Numbered from the stretch's first letter, positions 16,539-27,343 are shown. The stretch is 44,583 bases of DNA from Rhodovulum imhoffii (GCF_003046545.1 NZ_QAAA01000020.1:1-44583); one strand, 5' to 3'. Translations and numbers: made by a program. The notes: a model not told the origin generated them from the sequence alone.

Positions 16539-18023
16539 TCACAAGAAGGCTGTTTCCTCGAAACTGCGCAACTTCCGGCTGTGGATACGTTCAAGTGGCA
16601 TGTCGCGCAAGGTTTCCATTGCACGGATTCCGATGGCAAGATGGCGCGAAACCTGTGTGCGGTAGAAATCCGATGCCATGCCGGGCAGCTTCAGTTCTCC
16701 GTGGAGCGGCTTGTCGGAAACACACAAAAGCGTGCCGTAAGGCACCCTGAAGCGAAACCCGTTGGCGGCGATGGTGGCACTTTCCATGTCAAGTGCGATG
16801 GCGCGCGACTGGGACAACCGTTGTACCGGGCCGGACTGGTCGCGCAGTTCCCAGTTGCGGTTGTCGATCGTCGCTACGGTGCCGGTGCGCATGATACGCT
16901 TGAGCCCGTAGCCCTCCAGCCGGGTCAGTTCCGCCACGGCCTGTTCCAGCGCGATCTGGATCTCGGCCAGTGCCGGGATCGGAACCCATACGGGCAGGTC
17001 GTCGTCCAGCACATGGTCTTCGCGAAGATAGGCATGGGCAAGGACGAAATCGCCCAGCCGCTGAGAGTTTCGAAGCCCGGCGCAGTGCCCCACCATCAGC
17101 CATGCATGTGGGCGCAGGACGGCAATGTGGTCCGTTGCCGTTTTGGCGTTCGATGGCCCGACGCCGATATTGACCAGCGTCACACCCTGCCCGTCTGGAC
17201 GCTTGAGGTGAAATGTCGGCATCTGGGGCAGCTTGTCCGGCAGGGGGAGGGGCGCGTCGGGGGCAGTGATTTTTGCGTTGCCGGGGCCGACGAGGGCGGT
17301 ATACCCGCTTTCCGGATCGGCCAGCACCTTGCGGGCATGGGCTTCGAACTCCTCCACGTAGAACTGATAGTTGGTAAACAGAACGTGGTTCTGGAAATGC
17401 TCGGGCGAGGTGGCCGTGTAGTGGCTGAGCCGTGCCAGGGAGTAATCCACCCGTTGCGCAGTGAAAGGTGCCAGAGGACGCGCGCCGTCGGGGTAGGTGA
17501 AGCTCAGCCCGTTCACGATATCGTCATGGGTGATGTTGAGGTCCGGCACGTCGAACACATCGCGCAGGGGAAAATCCAGAACGCCTTCCTGTGGCACGGT
17601 AACTTCCGCACCCCCGGCGGCCACGGCAAAGTGGACGGGAACCGGGGTCTGGGATGGACCGATCAGTACCGGTACGCCGTGGTTTTCCAAAAGCAGGCCG
17701 ATCTGTTGTTTCAGGTAATGCGCGAACAGGTCCGGCCGGGTGATGGTGGCCGCGAATGTACCCGGCTCCGCCACGTGGCCAAAGCTGAGCCGGCTGTCCA
17801 CCTGGGCATAACTTGTGGTGGTCAGGCGAATCTCCGGGTACATCGCGCGATAGCGCCGCCCTTGCGCGCCCTGGCGGATCGTCTCACTGAATTTCCGGCG
17901 CAGAAAGGTCGTGGAGTTTTCATAGAGTTCGCACAGCCGGGCAACGGCCGCCGTCGCGTCGGTGAAGGCTTCGGGGTCGGGCTGGCCCGGCATTTCAAGG
18001 GGCAGGTCGGCGGCATCTTGCAT
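16539..18023 (-). CDS. amn: AMP nucleosidase
   Basis: 494 residues. Hydrolyses AMP to adenine and ribose 5-phosphate, a purine-salvage and nucleotide-balance enzyme of the cytoplasm. The N-terminal AMP-nucleosidase-specific half is followed by the phosphorylase-like catalytic half with VNIGVGPSNAKTATDHIAVLRPHAWLMVGHCAG, and DMESATIAANGFRFRVPYGT near the C-terminus carrying the MES-type ribose-binding segment. The start has AAGGAG at good spacing. Length agrees with the bacterial family. A small GC hairpin overlaps the stop codon. It is divergent from the epimerase gene. Confidence 0.93.
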   Translation of the reverse strand: MQDAADLPLEMPGQPDPEAFTDATAAVARLCELYENSTTFLRRKFSETIRQGAQGRRYRAMYPEIRLTTTSYAQVDSRLSFGHVAEPGTFAATITRPDLFAHYLKQQIGLLLENHGVPVLIGPSQTPVPVHFAVAAGGAEVTVPQEGVLDFPLRDVFDVPDLNITHDDIVNGLSFTYPDGARPLAPFTAQRVDYSLARLSHYTATSPEHFQNHVLFTNYQFYVEEFEAHARKVLADPESGYTALVGPGNAKITAPDAPLPLPDKLPQMPTFHLKRPDGQGVTLVNIGVGPSNAKTATDHIAVLRPHAWLMVGHCAGLRNSQRLGDFVLAHAYLREDHVLDDDLPVWVPIPALAEIQIALEQAVAELTRLEGYGLKRIMRTGTVATIDNRNWELRDQSGPVQRLSQSRAIALDMESATIAANGFRFRVPYGTLLCVSDKPLHGELKLPGMASDFYRTQVSRHLAIGIRAMETLRDMPLERIHSRKLRSFEETAFL

Positions 18024-18123
18024 GGTCGCTCCTTTCGGTCCTTCGGCTCAATGTGGCTTGTTGGGGGGATGATGCAAGGCCGATATGCTTGCGTCTTCCG
18101 CGCCATGGCCCCATCTTCGCGCA

Positions 18124-18972
18124 ATGACTAAAACGCTTCTTTCCTTCGGACACGGGTACTCCGCGCAGGCGCTGGGCCGCAAGCTGGGTGCAGAGTGGCG
18201 GATCGTCGGGACAACGCGAAGCCCGGAAAAGGCCGGGGTTTTGCGTGATCAGGGAGTCGCGGCGGTAATCTGGCCCGGAACGGATCTGCGTCCCCTGCTT
18301 GGGGAAGCGACCCATGTACTCAGTTCCGTTCCGCCAGGGTCGGGGGGCGATCCCGTGGTGGCGGCACTGGCGGCGGACCTGGCCCGTGCCCCGCGCCTGG
18401 AGTGGGCGGGATATCTTTCCACCACAGGGGTTTACGGGAATCAGGATGGGGGCTGGGTAGATGAAACCGCGCCGCTGACGCCGTCCTCCCCCCGTGGGCG
18501 CGCCCGCGTCGGGGCCGAGGCCGCCTGGGTCGCACTGGGCCTGCCGCTGCATATCTTCCGATTGGCGGGAATATATGGGCCGGGGCGGTCGCCGCTGACG
18601 CGGGTGGCCTCGGGGCGAGCGCAGCGGATCATAAAGCCCGGCCAGGTGTTCTGCCGCATCCATGTCGAAGATATTGCGAACGTTCTGGCCGCCTCGATCG
18701 CGCGACCGGCGCCCGGCACGGTTTACAACGTTGCCGACGATCTGCCTGCGCCGCCCCAGGACGTTCTGGAAGAGGCCGCGCGCCTGTTAGGGGTGGCGCC
18801 GCCTCCGGAAGTGCCTTTCGACAAGGCTGCGATGTCGCCCATGTCGCGCAGTTTTTACGCGGAGTCCCGTCGGGTTTCGAACCGCCGCATCCGCGAGGAT
18901 CTGGGGGTCGCGCTCACCTATCCCGATTACCGTGCGGGGTTGTGGGCCTTGGCTCACGCAAACGGAACTTGA
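18124..18972 (+). CDS. NAD-dependent epimerase/dehydratase-like SDR protein
   Basis: 282 residues. An atypical SDR with Rossmann start LLSFGHGYSAQALGRKL, then VLSSVPPGSGGDP, the segment YLSTTGVYGNQDGGWVDE near residue 100 and YNVADDLPAPPQDVLEEAARLLG later. It resembles the YeeZ-like epimerases of unknown substrate. The start is the ATG at 18124; an upstream in-frame start exists at 18085. The gene is divergent from amn (100-base gap) and precedes yejA by 71 bases. Confidence 0.75.
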   Translation: MTKTLLSFGHGYSAQALGRKLGAEWRIVGTTRSPEKAGVLRDQGVAAVIWPGTDLRPLLGEATHVLSSVPPGSGGDPVVAALAADLARAPRLEWAGYLSTTGVYGNQDGGWVDETAPLTPSSPRGRARVGAEAAWVALGLPLHIFRLAGIYGPGRSPLTRVASGRAQRIIKPGQVFCRIHVEDIANVLAASIARPAPGTVYNVADDLPAPPQDVLEEAARLLGVAPPPEVPFDKAAMSPMSRSFYAESRRVSNRRIREDLGVALTYPDYRAGLWALAHANGT

Positions 18973-19043
18973 TCCCGTCGGGGCGGGGAAACTAGCCTGT
19001 AAACGTTGCAAACCGCGCGAATGCGCCGACCGGGAGATCCTGA

Positions 19044-20900
19044 ATGACGCTCACCCGTTTCCTGCTCCGCCCGCTGGCCGTTCTGGGGCTGCTTGCCCTG
19101 GCCGGTGTTGCGCCGGCGGGGGAAAAGATCATCGTCTCGCACGGGTATACGCCGCTGGGCAGTCTGAAATACGCCTCGGATTTCATGCATTTAGATTACG
19201 TCAACCCTGACGCGCCAAAGGGGGGGGAGATCTCTGTCTGGGCGCCTGGCACATTCGACAGTTTCAATCCGTTCACCCGAAAGGGCCGGGCCGGGGCGCT
19301 GGCCAGCAGCAACATCGAACAGCTCATGGCCGATGTCGCGGATGAACCGGGCTCTTCCTACGGGCTGATCGCCGAGAGCCTCGAATACCCTGAAAGCGAG
19401 GACTGGGTGATTTTCAACCTCCGGCCCGAGGTCCGTTTTTCCGACGGGACGCCCGCCACGGCGGAGGATGTGAAGTTCACCTTCGACCTGCTGATGGAGC
19501 AGGCCCTGCCGTCTTTTCGCGCCGGGGTGGAGCCACTGGTCCATTCGCCGGAGGTTTTGGACCCGCATCGCGTGAAGTTCACATTCAAACCCGGAATCCC
19601 GCGCGAGGGGCTGATTTCACAGATGGGCGCATTGCCGGTGATGTCGAAGGCGTGGTTCGAGGAGACCGGCGCGCGGCTGGATGAAGGCAGCCTGACCCAG
19701 ATCATGGGCACCGGGCCTTACGTCCTGGACAGTTATGACATCAACCGCCGTATCGTGTACAAGCGCGACCCGGATTATTGGGGCGCGGATCTGCCGGTGA
19801 ACCGCGGGCGGTACAATTTCGACACCATCAGGGTGGAGTATTTCGCCGACACCATCGCCGCGCTGGAGGGGTTCAAGGGCGGGGCCTATACGTTCCGGCT
19901 GGAAAACAGTTCCAAGACCTGGGCGACGGGGTATGATTTCCCTGCGGTTTCGAAGGGGGCCGTGGTGAAAAAAGCCCTGCCCAAAGGCGATTTGCCCCCT
20001 GCGGCGGGATGGGTATTCAACCTCGCCCGGCCACAGTTTCAGGATTTGCGTGTGCGTGAGGCGATCACGCTGATGTACAATTTCGAATTCACCAACGAAA
20101 CGCTGCAATACGGTCTGTTCAAGCAGCGCCACTCTTTCTGGGAAAACAGCGACCTCGCCGCCCGGGGTGTGCCCGAAGGCCGGGAACTGGAATTGCTTCA
20201 AGAGGTGCGCGACCTGATCGACCCGGCGCTGTTGAGCGCGCCGCCGGTGATGGCGCACAGCTCTGGCGCGCGCCAGCTGGACAGGCGCAACCTCCGCCGG
20301 GCCTCGGCCCTGCTGGATGAGGCCGGGTGGCTGGCGGGAGAAGACGGTCTGCGCCGCAACGGCGAAGGCCAGATCCTGCGGATGGAGTTTCTTGATGACA
20401 GCCCGGAGATGGAGCGCCTGACCCTGCCTTTCGTGGACAACCTGCGCCGCCTGGGGGTGGATGCGAGCTTCACCCGCGTGGACCCGTCGCAATTCACCAA
20501 CCGCCGCCGCGACCGCGACTATGACATCATCTACAGCCAATACCTGACCGCCCGCGTGCCGGGGTTGGGGATGGCCCAGAGATTCGGTTCGGCCGATGCG
20601 GCCTACAGCCTGTTCAACCCTGCCGGTTTCGCGAACCCGGCGGCGGACAGGGTAATCCAGCGTCAGGTTGCCGCCAAAACGCAAGAGGAGTTCCGCGCCG
20701 CCTCGCGCGCGCTTGACCGTATCTTCCGGGCCGAGCGTTTCGTCATCCCCACCTGGTATACGGATCAGCACTGGGTCGTGTATTTCGACATGTACGACCA
20801 TCCCGAAAACCTGCCGCCCTATGATTTGGGACATCTCGATTTCTGGTGGTATAACGCCGAAAAGGCAGAGCGGCTCCGCATGTCCGGGGCGTTGAGGTAA
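19044..20900 (+). CDS. yejA: Extracellular oligopeptide-binding protein (YejA-type)
   Basis: 618 residues, SBP family 5. A signal peptide ([21 protein letters not shown]) is followed by [16 protein letters not shown] and the family segments [30 protein letters not shown] and [17 protein letters not shown]. Length and start match the YejA branch, the periplasmic receptor for oligopeptides and microcin-C-like peptides. An 8-G run occurs at 19220-19227 inside the conserved APKGGE. It is the first gene of yejABEF; the permease genes follow at 16 bases. Confidence 0.9.
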   Translation: MTLTRFLLRPLAVLGLLALAGVAPAGEKIIVSHGYTPLGSLKYASDFMHLDYVNPDAPKGGEISVWAPGTFDSFNPFTRKGRAGALASSNIEQLMADVADEPGSSYGLIAESLEYPESEDWVIFNLRPEVRFSDGTPATAEDVKFTFDLLMEQALPSFRAGVEPLVHSPEVLDPHRVKFTFKPGIPREGLISQMGALPVMSKAWFEETGARLDEGSLTQIMGTGPYVLDSYDINRRIVYKRDPDYWGADLPVNRGRYNFDTIRVEYFADTIAALEGFKGGAYTFRLENSSKTWATGYDFPAVSKGAVVKKALPKGDLPPAAGWVFNLARPQFQDLRVREAITLMYNFEFTNETLQYGLFKQRHSFWENSDLAARGVPEGRELELLQEVRDLIDPALLSAPPVMAHSSGARQLDRRNLRRASALLDEAGWLAGEDGLRRNGEGQILRMEFLDDSPEMERLTLPFVDNLRRLGVDASFTRVDPSQFTNRRRDRDYDIIYSQYLTARVPGLGMAQRFGSADAAYSLFNPAGFANPAADRVIQRQVAAKTQEEFRAASRALDRIFRAERFVIPTWYTDQHWVVYFDMYDHPENLPPYDLGHLDFWWYNAEKAERLRMSGALR

Positions 20901-20916
20901 CGCAGGCAGATACCAG

Positions 20917-21999
20917 ATGGGCGCCTATATTCTCCGGCGACTTGCGCTGATCATTCCCACGCTTCTGGGAATCATGATCATCAATTTCACGCTGACCCAG
21001 TTCGTGCCCGGCGGCCCGATCGAACAGATCATCGCCCAGCTCGAAGGCGGCGGCGATGTGTTTCAGGGCTTTGCCGGGGGCGGATCGGACGTGGCTGCCT
21101 CCCCTTCGGGCGATGAAGCATATCTGGGCGCGCGCGGCCTGCCGCCGGAATTTATTGCCGACCTCGAACGCGAGTTCGGCTTTGACAAACCCCCGGTCGA
21201 GCGGTTCCTGAACATGATCTGGAATTACATGCGCTTCGATTTCGGAGAGAGCTACTTTCGTTCGGTCAGCGTGGTGGATCTGGTGCTGGAAAAGATGCCC
21301 GTTTCCATCACGCTCGGGCTTTGGTCGACACTGATCGCCTATCTGGTTTCGATTCCGCTGGGCATCCGCAAGGCGGTCAGGGAGGGAACGCCCTTCGATA
21401 CCTGGACTTCGGGTGCGATCATCACCGCTTATGCCATTCCCGGCTTCCTGTTCGCGGTGCTCTTGCTGGTGATTTTCGCCGGCGGGTCCTATTTTCAGTG
21501 GTTTCCGTTGCGGGGGCTGACCTCGGACAATTTCGATCAGCTCAGCCTGTGGGGCAAGATCGCGGATTATTTCTGGCATATTACCCTGCCGGTGCTGGCC
21601 ACGACGATTTCCAGCTTTGCAACGCTGACGCTGCTGACGAAGAATTCCTTCCTCGACGAAATCAAGAAGCAATATGTCATCACCGCGCGCGCCAAGGGAC
21701 TGACGGAAGCGCGGGTTCTTTATGGTCATGTGTTCCGCAACGCGATGCTGATCGTGATCGCCGGGTTTCCGGCGATGTTCATCGGGGTGTTTTTCGGTGC
21801 CAGTATCATCATCGAGACGATTTTCTCACTCGACGGTCTTGGCCGGCTGGGGTTCGAGGCGGCGGTCGCCCGCGATTACCCCGTGATTTTCGCCACGCTT
21901 TACGTTTTCGGCCTGATCGGGCTTCTGGTCGGCCTGTTGTCGGACCTGATGTATGTACTGATCGATCCCCGGATCGATTTCGAGAGTCGGGAGACGTAA
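20917..21999 (+). CDS. yejB: Peptide ABC transporter permease (YejB-type)
   Basis: 360 residues. The N-terminus [36 protein letters not shown] is the standard dipeptide-permease (DppB-like) opening, followed by an extended loop and five further hydrophobic helices. The coupling loop lies around [22 protein letters not shown]. It forms one half of the inner-membrane channel. It ends two bases before yejE. Confidence 0.92.
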   Translation: MGAYILRRLALIIPTLLGIMIINFTLTQFVPGGPIEQIIAQLEGGGDVFQGFAGGGSDVAASPSGDEAYLGARGLPPEFIADLEREFGFDKPPVERFLNMIWNYMRFDFGESYFRSVSVVDLVLEKMPVSITLGLWSTLIAYLVSIPLGIRKAVREGTPFDTWTSGAIITAYAIPGFLFAVLLLVIFAGGSYFQWFPLRGLTSDNFDQLSLWGKIADYFWHITLPVLATTISSFATLTLLTKNSFLDEIKKQYVITARAKGLTEARVLYGHVFRNAMLIVIAGFPAMFIGVFFGASIIIETIFSLDGLGRLGFEAAVARDYPVIFATLYVFGLIGLLVGLLSDLMYVLIDPRIDFESRET

Positions 22000-22001
22000 C
22001 G

Positions 22002-23111
22002 ATGGTCACGCTCTCGCCGCTCAATCAGCGTCGCTGGCGCAATTTCAAACGCAACAGGCGCGCCTTCTGGTCGCTGATCGTGTTTTCCCTGCTGTTCGGG
22101 GTGTCGCTTTTTGCCGAAATGCTGGCCAATGACAAACCGATCTACGTCAGCTACCGGGGTGAGCATTTCATTCCTGTCTACCGTTTCTACCCCGAAACCG
22201 CCTTTGGTGGCGACCTGCGCACCGAGGCCGTCTATCGCGATATCGAGGTACAATGCCTCATTGTCACCGGGGGCATGGATGCCTGCTGGGACGATCCCGA
22301 AGGGCTGATCGCAGACGCTGAGGACGGTGAGATAGACGGGCGGGAGATTCAGAAGGGCTGGATGCTCTGGCCGCCGATTCCCTACAGCTATGACACGGTG
22401 AACCAGATTGACGGGGCCGCGCCCTCGCCCCCGGACGGGCAGCACCTTCTGGGAACGGACGATACCGCGCGCGACGTACTGGCGCGGGTGATCTACGGTT
22501 TCCGGTTGTCGATCGTGTTTACCCTGATCGTCACTGGAATTGCCTCCACCATCGGGGTCATCGCCGGGGCGGTGCAGGGCTATTTCGGAGGCTGGGTGGA
22601 TCTGGTATTCCAGAGGGTGATCGAGATCTGGACGTCAACACCACAGCTTTACGTCATCATCATCCTGTTTGCCATTTTGGGGCGCAGTTTCTGGCTGCTG
22701 GTGTTCCTGACGGCGCTGTTCGGCTGGCCGGCGCTGGTGGGCGTGGTCCGGGCGGAGTTCCTGCGCGCCCGCAATCTCGAATACGTGCGCGCGGCGCGGG
22801 CGCTGGGGGTATCAAGCCGGAAGATCATGTTCCGGCACATGCTGCCCAATGCCATGGTTGCCACGCTGACGATGCTGCCTTTTATCATCACCGGCACGAT
22901 CGGTACGCTGGCCAGTCTGGATTTCCTCGGGTTCGGGTTGCCCTCTTCGGCGCCCTCGCTGGGGGAACTGACGCTTCAGGCCAAGCAGAACCTTCAGGCA
23001 CCCTGGCTGGCCTTCACCGCGTTTTTCACTTTTGCGATCATGTTGTCGCTGCTGGTGTTCATCTTTGAAGGGGTGCGCGATGCGTTCGACCCCAGGAAGA
23101 CCTTCCAATGA
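22002..23111 (+). CDS. yejE: Peptide ABC transporter permease (YejE-type)
   Basis: 369 residues. DppC-like permease, identified by the YejE hallmark of a long periplasmic insert after the first helix (FAEMLANDKPIYVSYRGEHF through IPYSYDTVNQ) and by the coupling loop YVRAARALGVSSRKIMFRHMLPNA. The C-terminal helices follow. The start ATG 22002 lies two bases after yejB. Its end overlaps yejF by 4 bases (ATGA). Confidence 0.92.
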   Translation: MVTLSPLNQRRWRNFKRNRRAFWSLIVFSLLFGVSLFAEMLANDKPIYVSYRGEHFIPVYRFYPETAFGGDLRTEAVYRDIEVQCLIVTGGMDACWDDPEGLIADAEDGEIDGREIQKGWMLWPPIPYSYDTVNQIDGAAPSPPDGQHLLGTDDTARDVLARVIYGFRLSIVFTLIVTGIASTIGVIAGAVQGYFGGWVDLVFQRVIEIWTSTPQLYVIIILFAILGRSFWLLVFLTALFGWPALVGVVRAEFLRARNLEYVRAARALGVSSRKIMFRHMLPNAMVATLTMLPFIITGTIGTLASLDFLGFGLPSSAPSLGELTLQAKQNLQAPWLAFTAFFTFAIMLSLLVFIFEGVRDAFDPRKTFQ

Positions 23112-24703
23112 CTGCGGTGCTGAAAGTCGAAAACCTTTCGGTCAGTTTCCGGCAGGACGGGCGGGACCATCCGGCGGTTCGCGGCGTCAGCTTTTCGGTC
23201 GGGCGGGGGGAAACCGTGGCGCTGGTGGGGGAATCCGGGTCGGGCAAGTCGGTGACGGCGCTGTCGACGGTGTCGCTGTTGCCGGGGTCGGCGACGGTGA
23301 CGGGCTCGGTCACCTATGAGGGAGAAGAGATGGTCAATGCCTCGCAGGCCCGCCTGCGGTCCGTGCGTGGCAATGACATCAGCTTTATCTTCCAGGAACC
23401 GATGACATCGCTCAACCCGCTGCACACGGTGGAAAAGCAGTTGTCCGAAAGCCTGACCCTGCATCAGGGGGTGAAGGGCGCCGAAGCACGGGTGCGGGTG
23501 CTGGAGTTGTTGAACAAGGTCGGAATCCGTGATGCGGAAAGCCGTCTGGGCGCATATCCGCATCAGCTTTCAGGCGGGCAGCGCCAGCGGGTGATGATCG
23601 CCATGGCACTGGCAAACGGCCCGGACCTTCTGATCGCGGATGAGCCGACCACCGCGCTGGACGTGACGATCGAGGCGCAAATTCTCGACCTTCTGGCCGA
23701 TCTCAAGCGTGATGAGAACATGAGCCTTCTGTTCATCACCCACGACCTGAACGTGGTGCGCCGCATTGCCGACAGGGTGTGCGTGATGAAAGACGGGGAA
23801 ATCGTCGAAACCGGTCCCACGGCGCAGATATTTGCCGCCCCGCAGCACCCTTACACACAAAAGCTTTTGGCCGCCGAGGCCACCGGCGCCCCTGCCCCGG
23901 TTGCCCCGCGGGCGGAGGAGGTCGTGCGCACCGACGCGCTGCGCGTGTGGTTCCCGATTCAGCGTGGGTTGATGCGCCGCACCGTGGGGCATGTGAAGGC
24001 GGTGAACCAGGCCGACATCTCCGTACGTGCGGGGGAAACGCTGGGCATCGTCGGTGAAAGCGGCTCGGGGAAGACGACGCTGGCGCTGGCGATCATGCGG
24101 CTCATTTCATCCGAAGGGCGGATCCTGTATCAGGGGCGCGATATCCAGGGCTGGAAATCGCGTCAGCTGCGTCCGTTGCGGCGCGACATGCAGATTGTCT
24201 TTCAGGACCCTTATGGCAGTCTGAGCCCCCGCATGACGGTGGAGCAGATCGTCGCCGAGGGGCTGGGCGTACACGCGCTGCGAGGGGAAGTATCACAGCG
24301 CGAGGCGGTCGCGCAAATCCTGGCCGAGGTCGGCCTTCGCCCCGAGATGATGCACCGTTACCCGCATGAATTTTCCGGTGGTCAGCGTCAGCGCATTGCG
24401 GTGGCCCGCGCGATGATCCTGCGCCCCAGGCTGCTGGTTCTGGATGAGCCGACATCGGCGCTGGATATGACCGTGCAGGTGCAGATTGTCGACCTGTTGC
24501 GCAACCTGCAACGCAAATACGATCTGGCCTACCTGTTCATCAGCCATGATTTGCGTGTTGTACGGGCCCTCAGCCACAAGGTTGTGGTTATGAAGCAAGG
24601 CGATATCGTGGAGGCGGGGGCAGCAGGCGAAGTGTTCGAGGCCCCTCAAACCGACTACACACGGAAACTGATGCAGGCGGCCTTTGGAGCGCCCGAGGCA
24701 TAG
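23108..24703 (+). CDS. yejF: Peptide ABC transporter, fused ATP-binding protein (YejF-type)
   Basis: 531 residues with two complete ABC ATPase domains, the usual YejF organisation. Domain 1 has [18 protein letters not shown] and [12 protein letters not shown]. Domain 2 has [19 protein letters not shown] and [12 protein letters not shown]. Both therefore look active. It drives uptake of oligopeptides through YejB/YejE. It overlaps yejE by 4 bases, and the glycosyltransferase gene starts 7 bases after its stop, suggesting one transcript. Confidence 0.94.
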   Translation: MTAVLKVENLSVSFRQDGRDHPAVRGVSFSVGRGETVALVGESGSGKSVTALSTVSLLPGSATVTGSVTYEGEEMVNASQARLRSVRGNDISFIFQEPMTSLNPLHTVEKQLSESLTLHQGVKGAEARVRVLELLNKVGIRDAESRLGAYPHQLSGGQRQRVMIAMALANGPDLLIADEPTTALDVTIEAQILDLLADLKRDENMSLLFITHDLNVVRRIADRVCVMKDGEIVETGPTAQIFAAPQHPYTQKLLAAEATGAPAPVAPRAEEVVRTDALRVWFPIQRGLMRRTVGHVKAVNQADISVRAGETLGIVGESGSGKTTLALAIMRLISSEGRILYQGRDIQGWKSRQLRPLRRDMQIVFQDPYGSLSPRMTVEQIVAEGLGVHALRGEVSQREAVAQILAEVGLRPEMMHRYPHEFSGGQRQRIAVARAMILRPRLLVLDEPTSALDMTVQVQIVDLLRNLQRKYDLAYLFISHDLRVVRALSHKVVVMKQGDIVEAGAAGEVFEAPQTDYTRKLMQAAFGAPEA

Positions 24704-24710
24704 GGGGCAG

Positions 24711-25922
24711 ATGCGCATTCTTTTTGTTCACCAGAATTTTCCCGGCCAGTTTCGCCACCTCGCGCCGACGATGGCGGCGCGCGGGCATGACTGCGTGGCC
24801 CTGACCCGGATGGAAAACAAACAGAAGCTGGGCTTGCCGTTTGCCAAGTACCGTTTCAAACACCGGCAGGTTACAGGCTGGGGGGGGGGCTATCACGAGT
24901 TTGCCGAGCGGGGTGCGGCTGCCGCACGGGCGGCCCGTGGGCTGCGTGACAAACACGGTTTTACACCCGATGTCATATTCGGCCACAGCGGATGGGGGGA
25001 GACCCTGTTCCTGCGTGAGGTCTGGCCTTCGGCCCGGCTGCTGAATTATGCCGAGTTCCTTTACCGCTCCGAGGGGCTGGATGCGGGGTTCGACCCTGAA
25101 TTCCAGGGGGATACCCTTGAAGGCCGGATGCGTATCGTGGCCCGGCAAACGCACTTGATCCAGGGGCTGGCGCTGGCGGATGCGTCCCTGTCGCCCACGC
25201 AGTGGCAGGCAAACAGCTTTCCGGAACTGCTGCGTCGTCAGATCTCCGTGATCCACGACGGGGTAGATACTGAACGGGTACGCCCCGATCCGCAGGCGCG
25301 TTTTGCCTTGCCGGACGGACGCATGCTGACACCGGGGGATGAGGTGCTGACCTTCGTCAACCGTAACCTGGAGCCCTATCGCGGGTTTCACATTTTCATG
25401 CGGGCCCTTCCGGCGGTTTTGAAGGCACGGCCGGAGGCGCAAGTGGTGCTGATCGGCGGGCAGGAGCGTGGCTACGGGGCCACGCCCATCGGCGGAAAAA
25501 GCTGGAAACAGGTGTTGCTGCAAGAAGTCGGCGGGAGATTGGACCTCTCGCGGGTACATTTCGTGGGCCGGGTGCCCTATCCGCAATTCCTGTCCCTGAT
25601 ACAGGTCAGCCGGGTGCATGCGTACCTGACCTATCCGTTTGTTCTGTCCTGGTCGATGCTGGAGGCGATGAGTGCCGGGGCTTATGTGGTCGGATCCCGT
25701 ACCGGGCCGGTGGAAGAAGTGATCGAGGACGGTTCGAACGGACGGCTGGTGGATTTCTTCGATGTCGACGGGTGGGCGCAGGCGCTGATCTCTGGGCTGG
25801 AAAATCCCCACCAGACCCGCCCCCTGCGCCAGGCCGCGCGGCGGACAATCCTTAACGCCTATGACCTGAAGTCGAAATGCCTGCCCCGGCTGATCGACTT
25901 TGTCGAAACAGCCGGGACATGA
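24711..25922 (+). CDS. Glycosyltransferase, family-4-like (GT-B fold)
   Basis: 403 residues. The N-terminal acceptor half begins MRILFVHQNFPGQFRHLAP. The C-terminal nucleotide-sugar half has FVNRNLEPYRGFHIFMRALP, VGRVPYPQFLSLIQVSRVHAYLTYPFVLSW and the E-x7-E region SMLEAMSAGAYVVGSRTGPVEEVI. It probably transfers a sugar to a surface glycan or exopolysaccharide; donor and acceptor unknown. A 10-G run (24880-24889) encodes part of GWGGGYHE. The gene follows yejF by 7 bases, an unusual partner for a peptide transporter, and ends 4 bases before the converging hemN. Confidence 0.87.
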   Translation: MRILFVHQNFPGQFRHLAPTMAARGHDCVALTRMENKQKLGLPFAKYRFKHRQVTGWGGGYHEFAERGAAAARAARGLRDKHGFTPDVIFGHSGWGETLFLREVWPSARLLNYAEFLYRSEGLDAGFDPEFQGDTLEGRMRIVARQTHLIQGLALADASLSPTQWQANSFPELLRRQISVIHDGVDTERVRPDPQARFALPDGRMLTPGDEVLTFVNRNLEPYRGFHIFMRALPAVLKARPEAQVVLIGGQERGYGATPIGGKSWKQVLLQEVGGRLDLSRVHFVGRVPYPQFLSLIQVSRVHAYLTYPFVLSWSMLEAMSAGAYVVGSRTGPVEEVIEDGSNGRLVDFFDVDGWAQALISGLENPHQTRPLRQAARRTILNAYDLKSKCLPRLIDFVETAGT

Positions 25923-25926
25923 GCGA

Positions 25927-27282
25927 TCAGATCGCGGAACTGTGTCCTGCTTTTGACAGGTCGTAGGCGTCGAACCCGCGGGCGATCATGCGGGTCAGCG
26001 GGCGGCCTTCCTCAACGATGGCAAACCCCTCGTTCGAAAGGTCGATGAAGCCGGGGAAGCCGTCGGCCACCTCCTGAAACATCTCGTTCAGCCTGGCCTT
26101 GGAAATGTCGAAAGTTTCGGTGATCTCGGCGGCGTCGATGCGGAAGTCGCACATCAGGGCTTCGATCATCCGGGCGCGCAGGTTGTCGTCTTCTGTGAAG
26201 GTATGGCCACGACCGGTTGCAAAACGCCCATCCCGGATACGGGCGGTATAATCAGACGTTCCCGACAGGTTCTGCGCGTAGCCCTGTGGAAATTTCGAGA
26301 TCGAAGACGCCCCCAGCCCGATCAGTACCGGTGCGGTGTCGTCGGTGTAGCCCTGGAAGTTGCGGCGCAGCTTCCCGGCATCCAGCGCCACCGCCAGCCC
26401 GTCCTCGGCGCGGGCGAAGTGGTCGATCCCGATTTCGCGGTAATTGTCCCACAAGAACAGTTTTTTCGCGGTTTCGTAAAGCTTCAGCCGGGCCTCCGGT
26501 GTCGGCAGGGCGTCGGCGGGGATCATCGACTGGCGGCGGGCCATCCATGGGACATGGGCATAGCCGTAAAGCGCCACCCGATCCGGTGAGAGCGACAACA
26601 GCTTTTGCACGCTTTCGGCGATCCGCTCATTCGACTGGTGCGGCAGGCCGTAGAGGATGTCTGCATTGAGGCTGTCGATCCCGCGTGAGCGGATCAGGTC
26701 GACGGCGTCACGGGTGACGTCGTAACTCTGAATCCGCCCGATGACGGACTGGATCTGCGGGTCGAAATCCTGGATCCCGATCGAGGCGCGGTTCATTCCG
26801 GCGGCGGCCAGCACGTCAAGGCGGGCCTCGTCGATCTCATTGGGATCGATCTCGACGGAGAACTCACCGTCATCGTGCAGCGGCGCGGCGGAAAAGATGG
26901 TGTCCGCCAACTCGCGCATCATGTCGGGCGTCAGCAGGGTCGGCGTACCGCCCCCCCAATGCAGGCGCGACAGGGTCACGCCTTCGGGCAGGCGCCGGGC
27001 CAGCATCCCGATTTCCGCTTTCAGCGTATCGAGATAGGCGCGCACGGGTGCGTCAGAGCGGGTCCCCTGGGTCCGGCAGGCGCAGAACCAGCACAACCGG
27101 CGGCAGAACGGAACATGGATATACAATGATATCCGCGAGCCGGGCGCGATCTGGTCGATCCACCCGGTGAAGTCTCCGTCATCTACCGACGCGGAAAAAT
27201 GGGGTGCCGTGGGATAGCTTGTGTATCTCGGCACGCGCGCGTCGAATAGACCGAGACGCGTGAGTTGCGATTCGGTGCTCAT
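25927..27282 (-). CDS. hemN: Oxygen-independent coproporphyrinogen III oxidase
   Basis: 451 residues. A radical-SAM enzyme making protoporphyrinogen IX without oxygen, so it is needed for haem (and possibly bacteriochlorophyll) under low oxygen. The cluster motif is CRRLCWFCAC after YIHVPF near residue 60, and HWGGGTPTLL lies further on. Length matches HemN rather than shorter HemW-like proteins. The start at 27282 gives MSTESQLTRLGLFDARVPRYTSYP. An FNR box lies 35 bases upstream, in the gap shared with fnrL, so low-oxygen activation by FnrL is expected. Confidence 0.94.
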   Translation of the reverse strand: MSTESQLTRLGLFDARVPRYTSYPTAPHFSASVDDGDFTGWIDQIAPGSRISLYIHVPFCRRLCWFCACRTQGTRSDAPVRAYLDTLKAEIGMLARRLPEGVTLSRLHWGGGTPTLLTPDMMRELADTIFSAAPLHDDGEFSVEIDPNEIDEARLDVLAAAGMNRASIGIQDFDPQIQSVIGRIQSYDVTRDAVDLIRSRGIDSLNADILYGLPHQSNERIAESVQKLLSLSPDRVALYGYAHVPWMARRQSMIPADALPTPEARLKLYETAKKLFLWDNYREIGIDHFARAEDGLAVALDAGKLRRNFQGYTDDTAPVLIGLGASSISKFPQGYAQNLSGTSDYTARIRDGRFATGRGHTFTEDDNLRARMIEALMCDFRIDAAEITETFDISKARLNEMFQEVADGFPGFIDLSNEGFAIVEEGRPLTRMIARGFDAYDLSKAGHSSAI

Positions 27283-27316
27283 TGCCGTAGGTTTACCCTC
27301 GCCCGCGATCAGAACC

Positions 27317-27330
27317 TTGATCGAAGTCAA
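27317..27330. promoter_or_regulatory. FNR box between hemN and fnrL
   Basis: TTGATCGAAGTCAA matches the FNR/FnrL consensus TTGAT-N4-ATCAA with one substitution. It is centred 20 bases before the fnrL ATG, where bound protein should repress fnrL, and about 41.5 bases before the first base of hemN, the class-II activation distance if hemN mRNA begins at its start codon. Confidence 0.88.
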
Positions 27331-27343
27331 ACTAGTAGGCGCC

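Noticed and set aside
14011-18131. Very long open frames antisense to aroC, the EamA transporter and amn (about 666 and 779 codons)
   Set aside because: They mirror well-recognised genes on the opposite strand, lack family motifs and are typical of high-GC DNA where antisense frames stay open.
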